In this document: piece by piece, positions 17,377 to 25,241 of the stretch
Layout of the letters: the number at the start of each line of letters is the position of its first letter
Position numbering within the stretch: position 1 is the first letter of the stretch
Notes under the pieces: model-generated
Databases searched by the model: none
What the model saw: the letters and a program-made list of their open reading frames with translations, nothing else
What the model was told of the DNA's origin: nothing
Assembly (NCBI GenBank): GCA_963745915.1
Contig: CAVUZA010000002.1
Span: 2,108,001 to 2,172,000, forward strand
Source: VRUE01 sp963745915
GTDB taxonomy: Bacteria > Actinomycetota > Thermoleophilia > Solirubrobacterales > 70-9
Length of the DNA: 64,000 nt
Direction: 5' to 3'
Program-made: the position numbers and the translations under genes

Positions 17377-17850
17377 ATGTTCGTCTTGATCGTGGGCTGC
17401 GGCCGCGTCGGATCGTCGCTGGCCAGGGCGATGCTGCGCGAAGGGCACGAAGTCTCCTGCCTCGACGAGGACCCCGAGTCCCACGCCCGGCTCGAGGTCG
17501 GCCTCGAGCGCGGCTGGGAGGACCTCGGCGGCCAGTTCACGGTCGGCGCCGGGCTGGAGACCGACGCCCTGGAGGCGGCCGGGATCGGCAGGGCCGACGC
17601 CTTCATCGCCTCCACCGACGGCGACAACACCAACATCGTGATCTCGCAGATCGCCCAGCGCCGCTACCAGGTGCCGACCGTGATCGCCCGCATCCTCGAC
17701 CCGCTGCGCGCCGAGTGGTACGAGCAGCAGGGCGTGCGCACCGTCTGCCCGACCCGGGTCGCGATCGAGATGCTCGAGGTCGCGGTGCGCGAGGGCTCGA
17801 CCCGCGAAACCCCGATCCCGTCCGGCGAGGGCCCGGCGGAAGCGGCGTAG
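17377..17850 (+). CDS. RCK_N/TrkA-N domain protein (K+ transport regulator)
   Basis: A 157-aa Rossmann protein: MFVLIVGCGRVGSSLARAML is the nucleotide-binding GxGxxG start, with an acidic residue after the second strand (CLDEDPES). It contains one TrkA-N domain and lacks the TrkA-C ligand domain, unlike its neighbour. Such proteins bind NAD(H) or ATP/ADP and gate potassium carriers. It is 10 nt upstream of a second RCK gene, and the two may form a hetero-oligomeric regulatory ring. Confidence 0.82.
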   Translation: MFVLIVGCGRVGSSLARAMLREGHEVSCLDEDPESHARLEVGLERGWEDLGGQFTVGAGLETDALEAAGIGRADAFIASTDGDNTNIVISQIAQRRYQVPTVIARILDPLRAEWYEQQGVRTVCPTRVAIEMLEVAVREGSTRETPIPSGEGPAEAA

Positions 17851-17860
17851 GGGGCGAGCC

Positions 17861-18559
17861 GTGTACATCATCGTCATCGGCGCGGGCAAGGTGGGCTGGA
17901 ACCTGGCCCGCGAGCTGCTCGAAAAGGAGCACGAGGTGACGGTGATCGAGAACGACCGGCGCCGCTACCTGACCGTCGAGCAGGAGCTCGAGCACAACGT
18001 CTCCTACGGCGACGCCTCCGAGCTCTGGGTGCTCGAGCGGGCCGGGATCCAGCGCGCCGACATGGTGATCGCGGTCACCGGCGACGACGAGGACAACATG
18101 CTGATCTGCCAGGTCGCGCGCGACAAGTACGAGGTCGAGCGGATCATCGCCCGGGTCAACAACCCGCGCAACAAGGTCCACTTCGAGCTGCTCGGGATCA
18201 AGCCCTACGTCTCGGCGACCGACCTGATCCTGCGCCTGCTCGAGCACGAGGTGCCCGAGTACGGCCTCGTCCACCTGCTCGACCTGCAGGAGGAGCAGCT
18301 GGAGATCATCGAGATGCTGCTCGGGCGCGACTGCCGCGTGACCGGGAAGCGTGTCGGCGATCTGGAAATGCCGGAAGGGAGCCTGCTGATCTCGGTGCTG
18401 CGCAACGGCAAGGGCTTCGTCCCCGGTCCCGACACGGTGCTCGAGGTCGGCGACGAGGTGCTGGCCGTGCTCGACCCCGGCCACGAGGAGCAGCTGAAGA
18501 CGCTCTTCGGGCCCGAAGAGGGCGGCGGCCGGGACAACGGCGTGCTCGCCGATGGCTGA
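17861..18559 (+). CDS. RCK protein with TrkA-N and TrkA-C domains
   Basis: A 232-aa protein starting MYIIVIGAGKVGWNLARELL, with a Rossmann RCK_N domain (1 to about 130) and a TrkA-C domain (about 145-215, ending EVLAVLDPGHEEQLKTLF). TrkA-C domains in related systems bind c-di-AMP or other small ligands. GTG start, 10 nt after the first RCK gene; the 3' end overlaps the FAD reductase ATG. The four-gene order permease, permease, RCK, RCK suggests one ion-uptake unit. Confidence 0.87.
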   Translation: MYIIVIGAGKVGWNLARELLEKEHEVTVIENDRRRYLTVEQELEHNVSYGDASELWVLERAGIQRADMVIAVTGDDEDNMLICQVARDKYEVERIIARVNNPRNKVHFELLGIKPYVSATDLILRLLEHEVPEYGLVHLLDLQEEQLEIIEMLLGRDCRVTGKRVGDLEMPEGSLLISVLRNGKGFVPGPDTVLEVGDEVLAVLDPGHEEQLKTLFGPEEGGGRDNGVLADG

Positions 18560-19787
18560 GCGCCGGGCCGACTTCCTCCTGATCGGCGGCGGGCTCGCCT
18601 CGGCGCACTGCGCGGCGGAGCTGCGCAAGCGCGGCGCCGAGGGCTCGATCCTGCTCGTCGGCCGCGAGCCCGAGCCGCCCTACGAACGCCCGCCGCTCTC
18701 CAAGGAGTACCTGCGCGGCGAGGCGCAGCGCGAGGACGCCTACGTCAACCCGCCCTCCTGGTACGAGGAGAACGGGGTCGAGTTGCTGACCGGCACCAAC
18801 GCGATGGGGCTCGACCTCGAGGCGCGCACGGCGAAGCTGCAGGGCGGGGAGGAGGTCGAGTTCGGCCAGCTGCTGCTCGCCACCGGGGCGATGGTCAACA
18901 TCCTGCGGGCCGAGGGTGCCGAGAACGAGGGGATCCACTACCTGCGCGCCTACGGCAACTCCGACGCGATCCGCGCCGACGCCGCCGCGGCCGAGCACGT
19001 GGTCCTGATCGGCGGCAGCTACATCGGCGCCGAGGTCGCCGCCTCGCTGACCGCGCAGGGGACCAGGTGCACGATCGTGACGATGGAGGAGGTGGCGCTC
19101 TCGCGCACCTTCGGCGAGGCCGCCGGGCGCTGGTTCCACGAGCTGCTCGAGTCCAGGGGCGTGACGATCCACGGCGGCGAGGAGCTCGAGGCCTACGAGG
19201 GCGACGGCCGGGTGCGCGGCGTGGTCGCCAAGAGCGGCCTCGCGGTCGAGTGCGACGCGGTCGTGGTCGGCGCCGGGGTGCGGCCCGACGCGATGCTGGC
19301 CCAGCGGGCCGGGCTCGAGGTCGACGACGGGGTCGTCTGCGACGCCAAGCTGCGCGCCTCGGCCGAGGGCGTCTACGCCGCCGGCGACTGCTGCTCGTAC
19401 GAGAGCGTCGTCCACGGCCGCCGGCTGCGGGTCGAGCACTGGGACGTGGCGATGCAGCAGGGCATGCACGCCGCCCGCAACATGCTCGGCGAGGACGCCG
19501 ACTACGAGGTCGTGCCCTACTTCTTCAGCGACCTCGCCGACTGGGCCAGCCTCGAGTACGTCGGCCCGGCCCGCGAGTGGGACGAGGAGGTCTGGCGCGG
19601 CGACCGCGACGCCGGCGAGTTCTCGGTCTTCTACCTCGCGGACGGCCGCGTCGCCGGCTGCCTCAGCGTCGGCCGCTCCGAGGACCTGGCCGAGGCCAGG
19701 CGCCTGCTCGCCGAGCGGGTGGACGTCTCGGCCCACCGAGCCGAGCTCGCCGACGCCGAGAGCGACCTCAGCGCGCTCGGCGCTTGA
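18552..19787 (+). CDS. FAD-dependent NAD(P)H oxidoreductase (ferredoxin reductase-like)
   Basis: A 411-aa class II pyridine nucleotide reductase. An FAD GxGxxxxH-type start DFLLIGGGLASAHCA is followed by YERPPLSKEYL and the NAD-binding VVLIGGSYIGAEVA at about residues 155-168. The GVYAAGDCCSYE block binds FAD, and a C-terminal reductase domain starts near 320. It resembles rubredoxin/ferredoxin reductases and AIF-like proteins. No ferredoxin or oxygenase partner gene is adjacent, so the electron acceptor is unknown. It overlaps the preceding RCK gene by 8 nt. Confidence 0.85.
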   Translation: MAERRADFLLIGGGLASAHCAAELRKRGAEGSILLVGREPEPPYERPPLSKEYLRGEAQREDAYVNPPSWYEENGVELLTGTNAMGLDLEARTAKLQGGEEVEFGQLLLATGAMVNILRAEGAENEGIHYLRAYGNSDAIRADAAAAEHVVLIGGSYIGAEVAASLTAQGTRCTIVTMEEVALSRTFGEAAGRWFHELLESRGVTIHGGEELEAYEGDGRVRGVVAKSGLAVECDAVVVGAGVRPDAMLAQRAGLEVDDGVVCDAKLRASAEGVYAAGDCCSYESVVHGRRLRVEHWDVAMQQGMHAARNMLGEDADYEVVPYFFSDLADWASLEYVGPAREWDEEVWRGDRDAGEFSVFYLADGRVAGCLSVGRSEDLAEARRLLAERVDVSAHRAELADAESDLSALGA

Positions 19788-19795
19788 GGCGATAA

Positions 19796-19867
19796 CTGCG
19801 GGGCAGGGACTTGAACCCCGATTTCACGGACCAGAACCGCGCGAATTACCACTTATTCGACCCCGCA
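19796..19867 (-). tRNA. tRNA-Gln (anticodon CTG)
   Basis: A 72-nt cloverleaf on the minus strand. Acceptor TGCGGGG pairs with CCCCGCA. The D arm is GAAT/ATTC, the anticodon stem is CGCGG/CCGTG with loop TTCTGGT (anticodon CTG), and the T arm is CGGGG/CCCTG with loop TTCAAGT. The discriminator is G. CCA is not encoded. A degenerate tRNA-like sequence follows on its upstream (right) side. Confidence 0.9.
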
Positions 19868-19872
19868 AGGAA

Positions 19873-19935
19873 TGCTGACCAATGGGATCGAACCCAAAGG
19901 CTGCATGCTGCAAACCGAATCGTACCGTCCGATCA
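19873..19935 (-). other. tRNA-like remnant next to tRNA-Gln
   Basis: Read on the minus strand, this stretch ends in a T-arm-like GGGTTCGATCCCA with a 6-nt instead of 7-nt loop. It has an acceptor-like pair TGATCGG/TTGGTCA, but only about 60 nt lie between them and no D arm forms. It looks like a decayed or truncated tRNA. The HNH endonuclease gene begins right beside it. Confidence 0.4.
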
Positions 19936-19954
19936 CGATGCGAACATACGTTCC

Positions 19955-20584
19955 GTGTCGGACGACGACCGACAGCATCGAGAAGCCTACTACGCAGGCG
20001 CGTCTCAGCCGTCCTCCGAGAGGCGCGCCGCGGTTGCTCGATTGCGCGCCGAGGGCCTGAGCTATACGGCGATAGCGCGTCGCCTGGGCCTCTCCAAGTC
20101 GACGGTTGCCTACCACGTGCGGCGCCTCGGAGTCCCCGCCGACAACCGTTGTGCTCGGCGCTACGACTGGGATGAGGTCCAGGAGGCCGTGGATGACGGT
20201 CTCTCGGTCAGGGAGTGCTGCGAGCGTTTTGGCTTCTGCACGGCGACCTGGACCAAGGCGGTGCGGCGTGGAGCCGTTGTGCCCCGTGCCTGGATCACTC
20301 CAATCGACGAGTTGCTGGTCGCCGGCCGCCCGCGCAGTCGCGCGCATCTCAAGCGACGTCTGATCAAGGCGGGGCTGAAGGAGAATCGCTGTGAGGAGTG
20401 CGGGATCACGGAGTGGCGCGATAGGCCGTTGAGCATGGAGCTGCACCACGTCAACGGCGACGGCGAGGACAACCGGCTCGAGAACCTGCGGCTGCTCTGC
20501 GGCAACTGCCACGCCCAGACCGACAACTGGGGCGGGCGCGGGCGGCGGCGGAGGGGGCGCGGGCGGTCGCGCCAGGCCTGCTGA
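19955..20584 (+). CDS. HNH endonuclease with helix-turn-helix domains
   Basis: A basic protein of 209 aa. A helix-turn-helix (YTAIARRLGLSKSTVAYHV) lies near residues 32-50 and a second HTH-like segment (LSVRECCERFGFCTATW) follows. A C-terminal HNH nuclease has CEECG, ELHHVNGDGEDNRLENL and LLCGNCHAQT (zinc-linked). The frame is open upstream to an ATG at 19811, but those codons are antisense to tRNA-Gln and the tRNA remnant, so GTG 19955 is preferred. HTH-HNH proteins beside tRNA genes are often homing-type endonucleases. No target intron is visible. Confidence 0.75.
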   Translation: MSDDDRQHREAYYAGASQPSSERRAAVARLRAEGLSYTAIARRLGLSKSTVAYHVRRLGVPADNRCARRYDWDEVQEAVDDGLSVRECCERFGFCTATWTKAVRRGAVVPRAWITPIDELLVAGRPRSRAHLKRRLIKAGLKENRCEECGITEWRDRPLSMELHHVNGDGEDNRLENLRLLCGNCHAQTDNWGGRGRRRRGRGRSRQAC

Positions 20585-20618
20585 GCCGTCCCGGGGCTCT
20601 GCTACTTTCGCTGCTCTC

Positions 20619-21326
20619 GTGATCCGCCGTCGCACATGGGTTGCAGCGCTTTTCGCCTCCGGTGCGCTGGTGGCGGGTTGCGGCGGCGGCGGGGACGACT
20701 CGACCGAAGCGGCGCAGGTGACGACCGAGACCACCTCCGCCCTGACCAAGGCCGAGCTGATCGAACAGGGGGACGCGATCTGCGCCGAGGTCAACGCCGC
20801 GGTCGGCTCGGTCGGCACCAGCAGCGCCGACACCGGCAGCCCGGCGGCCCAGGCGGCCGGCCTCTACAGCGGCATGATCGCCAGCCTCAACAACCTCGGC
20901 ACGCCCCAGGAAGCCGCCGGCTACGCCGAGTTCTCGGCCGCCGCCGAAGAGCTGGCCAGCGCCGAGGACGAGGTCTCCTCGGCGGCGACGGCGGGCGAAG
21001 CGGCGGCCCTGGAAACTGCGGAATCCAACGCCGCCACGGCGCTGGAAGCGTTCCAGTCCGCGGCCGGGGAATACGGCTTCGAAGAATGCGCCGAAGGCCC
21101 CAGCGCCCCGACGCCGGCGCCCGAAGCGGGCGAAGGCGGCGGCGGCGAAGAAGGCGGGGTGGCGCCGGAAGAAGTCGAACCCGCGCCGGAAGTCGAAGCG
21201 GCCCCCGAACCGGCCCCCGAAACCGGCGGCGCCGGCGGCGCGCCGGAAACCGGTGGCGGCACCGGCGGTGGCACCGAAGGCGGCGGCGTCAGCGGCGGCG
21301 GCTCCGGCGGCATCGGCCCCGGCTGA
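20619..21326 (+). CDS. Lipoprotein with Pro/Glu/Gly-rich tail
   Basis: A 235-aa secreted lipoprotein: basic start MIRRRTW, hydrophobic core and lipobox LVAGC with the lipidated Cys at about 21, then a Gly/Asp linker. Residues about 40-160 are a helical Ala/Glu-rich domain with one later Cys (ECAEG). From about 165 the sequence is a low-complexity Pro-Ala-Glu then Gly-Thr tail. Glu is written mostly GAA in the second half, unlike neighbouring genes that use GAG. No functional family recognised. TACTTT at 20603-20608 lies 10 nt before the GTG. Confidence 0.75.
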   Translation: MIRRRTWVAALFASGALVAGCGGGGDDSTEAAQVTTETTSALTKAELIEQGDAICAEVNAAVGSVGTSSADTGSPAAQAAGLYSGMIASLNNLGTPQEAAGYAEFSAAAEELASAEDEVSSAATAGEAAALETAESNAATALEAFQSAAGEYGFEECAEGPSAPTPAPEAGEGGGGEEGGVAPEEVEPAPEVEAAPEPAPETGGAGGAPETGGGTGGGTEGGGVSGGGSGGIGPG

Positions 21327-21353
21327 ACACAGGGCGCGGTCGCCATTTCATCC

Positions 21354-21383
21354 GCTCAGCGGCTGGAATGACTACCGCTGAGC
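21354..21383. promoter_or_regulatory. Inverted repeat upstream of the ABC exporter operon
   Basis: GCTCAGCGG (21354-21362) and CCGCTGAGC (21375-21383) are perfect complements separated by 12 nt. The right arm ends 16 nt before the -10 box at 21399, where a -35 contact would be expected. It could be a repressor operator, or a terminator hairpin for the lipoprotein gene; no T run follows. Confidence 0.5.
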
Positions 21384-21398
21384 CAATACTTCACTTTG

Positions 21399-21404
21399 TA
21401 TAGT
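21399..21404 (+). promoter_or_regulatory. -10 box (TATAGT) for the ABC exporter operon
   Basis: TATAGT ends 9 nt before ATG 21414, fitting a leaderless or nearly leaderless transcript and supporting that ATG over the TTG at 21396. Confidence 0.55.
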
Positions 21405-21413
21405 GGGTCCGGG

Positions 21414-23183
21414 ATGAGGACCTACCGGCGACTGATGGGCTTCCTGCGGCCGTACCGCCGCCAGCTCTGGGGCTCGCTCGCCTTCGCCTGGGCGGCGATG
21501 GGGATGACGGTGCTGATCCCGTACCTGATCGGCCGCGCCGTCAACGCGATCGAGAGCCACGACGAGCCCGACCTGCTGCCCCTGGCGCTGGCGATCGTCG
21601 CCGCCGGCGTCCTCCGCCTCGGCCTCACCGCGGTGCGCCGCATCGTCGCCGGCAAGGTCTCGCTGGCGGTCGAATTCGACCTGCGCGAGCGCTTCTACGC
21701 CCACCTGCAGCGGCTCGAGCTGGGCTTCTTCGACTCCCAGCAGACCGGCCAGCTGATGTCGCGCGCCACGGTCGACCTGCAGTCGATCCGCTTCTTCCTC
21801 GGCTACGGCCTGATCTTCATCACCCAGAACCTGCTGACGATCACCCTCGCCACCGCGGTGATGTTCGTCCTCGACCCCCTGCTCGCCCTGCTCGCCCTCG
21901 CCCCGGCGCCCTTCGTCGTCTACGCGGCCTCGCGCTACAACCGCGTCTCGCGCCCCGCGGTGCAGGAGGTGCAGCAGCGGATCGCCGAGCTGACCGCGGA
22001 AGCCGAGGAGAACATCTCCGGGATCCGCATCGTCAAGGCCTTCGCCCGCGAGGAGCACCAGCTGCACCGCTTCCGCCGCGCCGTCGCCCGCATCTTCGAC
22101 CAGAGCATCTACTCGACCCGCCTGCAGGCGACCTTCTCGCCGCTGATCGGCCTGCTGCCGCAGTTCGGCGTCGCCCTCGTCCTGCTTGTCGGCGGCCGCC
22201 AGGTGATCGCCGGCAACCTCAGCCTCGGCGCCTTCACCGCCTTCTACACCTACGTCGTCATGCTCGCCGCGCCGATGCGGATGCTGGGCATGGCGATGGG
22301 CATGGCCCAGCGGGCGATCGCCTCGGGCAACCGCCTCTTCGAAGTGCTCGACCGCGAGCCGCGGATCGAGAGCCCGCCGGGGGCGCCGCCGCTGCCGGCG
22401 GGTGGCGGCCGGGTCGAGCTGCGCGGCGTCGGCCTCAGCTATGACGGCGCCGGCCCCGCCCTGAGCGGCATCGACCTCGCGGTCGAGCCCGGCAGCACGG
22501 TCGCCCTGGTCGGGCCCTCCGGCTCGGGCAAGACCAGCCTGGTCGCCCTGATCGCCCGCCTCTACGACCCCAGCGAGGGCGCCGTCCTGGTCGACGGCGC
22601 CGACGTGCGCGGCGTCGACGTCGCCTCGCTGCGCTCCCAGGTCGCCTTCGTCGCCGACGACAGCTTCCTGTTCAGCGCCAGTGTCGCCGAGAACATCGCC
22701 TACGCCCGCCCCGCCGCGACCCGCGCGGAGATCGAGGCGGCCGCCCGCCGCGCCCAGGCCGACGGGTTCATCCGCGAGCTGCCCGGCGGCTACGACGCGG
22801 CGGTCGGCGAGCGCGGCCTCACCCTCTCCGGCGGCCAGCGCCAGCGGATCGCGATCGCCCGCGCCCTGCTCGCCGACCCCCGCATCCTGATCCTCGACGA
22901 CGCCACCTCCTCGGTCGACGCCACCACCGAGGCGGCGATCAAGGCCGGCCTCGGCGAGGCGATGGCCGGCCGCACCACCTTCGTCATCGCCCACCGCCTC
23001 TCGACCGTCTCGCTCGCCGACGAGGTCGTCGTCCTCGACGGCGGCCGTCTCGTCGACCGCGGCACCCACGAGGAGCTGCTCGCCGGCTGCGGCTTCTACC
23101 GCGAGATCGCCGAGCACGGGCTCGCCGACAGCGTCTTCCTGCAGCGCGACCTCGAGCAGCGCGAGGAGCTGGCGAAGCTATGA
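21414..23183 (+). CDS. ABC exporter half-transporter, subunit with degenerate Walker B
   Basis: A 589-aa type IV ABC exporter: six membrane helices (residues about 15-310) then an ATPase domain with Walker A GPSGSGKTS and signature LSGGQRQR. Its Walker B reads ILILDDATSSVD, where the catalytic Glu is replaced by Asp. The H-loop is VIAHRLST. This pattern marks the non-catalytic site of heterodimeric exporters. The partner gene overlaps its stop (ATGA). The substrate is unknown; family members export drugs, lipids or peptides. Confidence 0.88.
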   Translation: MRTYRRLMGFLRPYRRQLWGSLAFAWAAMGMTVLIPYLIGRAVNAIESHDEPDLLPLALAIVAAGVLRLGLTAVRRIVAGKVSLAVEFDLRERFYAHLQRLELGFFDSQQTGQLMSRATVDLQSIRFFLGYGLIFITQNLLTITLATAVMFVLDPLLALLALAPAPFVVYAASRYNRVSRPAVQEVQQRIAELTAEAEENISGIRIVKAFAREEHQLHRFRRAVARIFDQSIYSTRLQATFSPLIGLLPQFGVALVLLVGGRQVIAGNLSLGAFTAFYTYVVMLAAPMRMLGMAMGMAQRAIASGNRLFEVLDREPRIESPPGAPPLPAGGGRVELRGVGLSYDGAGPALSGIDLAVEPGSTVALVGPSGSGKTSLVALIARLYDPSEGAVLVDGADVRGVDVASLRSQVAFVADDSFLFSASVAENIAYARPAATRAEIEAAARRAQADGFIRELPGGYDAAVGERGLTLSGGQRQRIAIARALLADPRILILDDATSSVDATTEAAIKAGLGEAMAGRTTFVIAHRLSTVSLADEVVVLDGGRLVDRGTHEELLAGCGFYREIAEHGLADSVFLQRDLEQREELAKL

Positions 23184-24922
23184 GCAAGACGCGCTTCATG
23201 CTCGGCCTGCTGCGCCCCTACCGCGGCCGCGTGGCGCTGACCTTCGTCGCGATGCTGGCGGCGACCGCGGCCGGCCTGGCGCCGCCCTACCTGGCGGGCC
23301 GAGCGATCGACTCGGGCATCGTCGCCGACGACGCCACGGCGCTGACCTGGATCGTCGTCGCCTTCCTCGCCGTCGCCGCGCTCTACGCCGGGGCCAGCTT
23401 CCTGCAGACCTACCTGGTCGGCTGGGTCGGGACGCGGGCCCTGCAGGACCTGCGCGAGCGCGTCTTCATGCACCTGCAGACGATGTCGATCGGGTTCTTC
23501 ACCCGGCGCAGCCCCGGGGTCCTGATCAGCCGCATGACCAACGACATCGAGGCGCTCAACCAGCTCGTCACCAGCGGCGTCGTCACCCTCTTCTCCAGCA
23601 GCCTGACCCTGGTCGGGGTGGTCGTCATCCTGCTCCTGCTCGACCTGAAGCTGGCCCTGGTCACCTTCATCACCTTCCCGCTGCTGGCGATCGCCAGCGC
23701 CATCTTCCGCGTCGTCTCGCACGGCGCCTACCGGGCCACGCGCGAGCGGATCGCGGCCGTCACCGCCTACCTGCAGGAGACCCTGAGCGGGGTCCGGGTG
23801 GTGCGCAGCTTCGGCCAGGAGCCGCGCCACGCGGCGGCGATGAGCGAGCTCAACGAGGCCAACCGCGAGGCCAACCTGCGCACCGTCTACCTCAACGCCT
23901 CCTACTTCCCGGCGGTCGAGCTGATGGCGGCGGTCGGCACCGCGGCGATCCTGCTCTACGGCGGCAGGCAGGCGATCGAGGGCGCGATCCAGATCGGCAC
24001 GATCGTCGCCTTCGTCGGCTACCTGCAGGTCTTCTTCGAACCGATCCAGCAGCTCTCGCAGCTGTACACGACCTTCCAGCAGGGGATGGCGGCGCTCGAC
24101 AAGGTCTTCGGCCTGCTGGCGACCGAGCCCGACATGCGCGACTCGCCCGGCGCCGTCGACCCCGGCCAGCTGCGCGGCGAGATCGAGCTCGAGGGCGTCT
24201 GGTTCTCCTACTCCGGCGAGGAGCAGCCCGAGGAGTGGGCGCTGGCCGACGTCGATCTGCACGTGCCGCCCGGCCAGACCCTGGCCCTGGTCGGCGCCAC
24301 CGGGGCCGGCAAGTCGACCCTGGCGAAGCTGGTAGCCCGCTTCTACGACCCGCAGCGCGGCCGCGTCGCGGTCGACGGCCACGACCTGCGCGACCTGCGC
24401 CAGCAGGCGCTGCGCAGCCAGCTCGGCATCGTCCCCCAGGAGGGCTTCCTCTTCTCCGGCAGCGTGCGCGAGAACATCGCCTTCGGCCGGCCGGGGGCGA
24501 GCCTGGAGGAGATCGAGGCGGCGGCCGCGGCGGTCGGCGCCACCGAGTTCGTCGCCGCCCTGCCGGAGGGGATCGAGACCGAGGTCGGCGAGCGCGGCGT
24601 GCAGCTCTCCGCCGGTCAGCGCCAGCTGGTCGCCTTCGCCCGCGCCCTGCTCGCCGAGCCGCGCATCCTGATCCTCGACGAGGCGACCTCCAACGTCGAC
24701 GTGCGCACCGAGCGCACGATCGAGCGCGGCCTCGAGCGCCTGCTCGCCGGCCGCACCGCGATCGTCATCGCCCACCGCCTCTCGACCATCCGCCGCGCCG
24801 GCAAGATCGTCGTGCTCGAGGGCGGCCGGATCGCCGAGCAGGGCACGCACGAGGAGCTGATTGAGGCGGGCGGCGCCTACGCGAAGCTCTACGGCGCCTG
24901 GCGGGAGTCTTCGGCGGCCTAG
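23180..24922 (+). CDS. ABC exporter half-transporter, catalytic subunit
   Basis: A 580-aa partner of the preceding gene with six membrane helices, Walker A GATGAGKST, canonical Walker B ILILDEATSNVD and H-loop VIAHRLST. Its signature is LSAGQRQL rather than LSGGQ. In a heterodimer this altered signature would face the partner's Asp-type Walker B, forming the degenerate site, while the consensus site uses this subunit's Glu and the partner's LSGGQ. The 3' end overlaps the convergent small gene at 24919 by 4 nt. Confidence 0.88.
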   Translation: MSKTRFMLGLLRPYRGRVALTFVAMLAATAAGLAPPYLAGRAIDSGIVADDATALTWIVVAFLAVAALYAGASFLQTYLVGWVGTRALQDLRERVFMHLQTMSIGFFTRRSPGVLISRMTNDIEALNQLVTSGVVTLFSSSLTLVGVVVILLLLDLKLALVTFITFPLLAIASAIFRVVSHGAYRATRERIAAVTAYLQETLSGVRVVRSFGQEPRHAAAMSELNEANREANLRTVYLNASYFPAVELMAAVGTAAILLYGGRQAIEGAIQIGTIVAFVGYLQVFFEPIQQLSQLYTTFQQGMAALDKVFGLLATEPDMRDSPGAVDPGQLRGEIELEGVWFSYSGEEQPEEWALADVDLHVPPGQTLALVGATGAGKSTLAKLVARFYDPQRGRVAVDGHDLRDLRQQALRSQLGIVPQEGFLFSGSVRENIAFGRPGASLEEIEAAAAAVGATEFVAALPEGIETEVGERGVQLSAGQRQLVAFARALLAEPRILILDEATSNVDVRTERTIERGLERLLAGRTAIVIAHRLSTIRRAGKIVVLEGGRIAEQGTHEELIEAGGAYAKLYGAWRESSAA

Positions 24923-25152
24923 AAGTTGATCTGGGTTGCGATCAGCCCGATCAGGGCGGCGATCAGCACGGCCTGGAACTGGATCATCAGCCGCTGCATG
25001 GCGTGCAGGCGGTCGTCCATTACCCCGATTTCCTGCCGCACCGAGCCGATCTCCCGCCGGATCTCGGTCTTGATCTCGGCGAAGCCCAACTCCATGCGAC
25101 GGCTGAGGTCGTCGAGCCGCTCGTCGGTCCACTTGTCCCTCATCGCCTCCAT
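24919..25152 (-). CDS. Small coiled-coil protein with C-terminal membrane anchor
   Basis: A 77-aa protein: a charged amphipathic helix (residues 1-50, with RMELGFAEIKTEIRREIG) and one C-terminal hydrophobic segment (about 55-73). Proteins of this layout are common and uncharacterised in actinobacteria. On the minus strand TACGGT (25159-25164) lies 6 nt before the ATG, supporting it. It converges on and overlaps the ABC exporter gene by 4 nt. Confidence 0.65.
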   Translation of the reverse strand: MEAMRDKWTDERLDDLSRRMELGFAEIKTEIRREIGSVRQEIGVMDDRLHAMQRLMIQFQAVLIAALIGLIATQINF

Positions 25153-25241
25153 GTTCGCACCGTAGCGCTTTGTCTGCTACGCGTGGCGCGCACAAGCGCG
25201 CGGCTTTGCAACATCTCTCGCGCCGCGGGCGCGCTGGGGGC

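Noticed and set aside
19868..19950. A second functional tRNA beside tRNA-Gln
   Set aside because: Only a T-arm-like motif with a 6-nt loop and a weak acceptor pair exist; length is about 60 nt and no D arm forms.
19811..19954. N-terminal extension of the HNH endonuclease from ATG 19811
   Set aside because: These codons are antisense to tRNA-Gln and the tRNA remnant, and the encoded residues show no relation to the HTH-HNH family.
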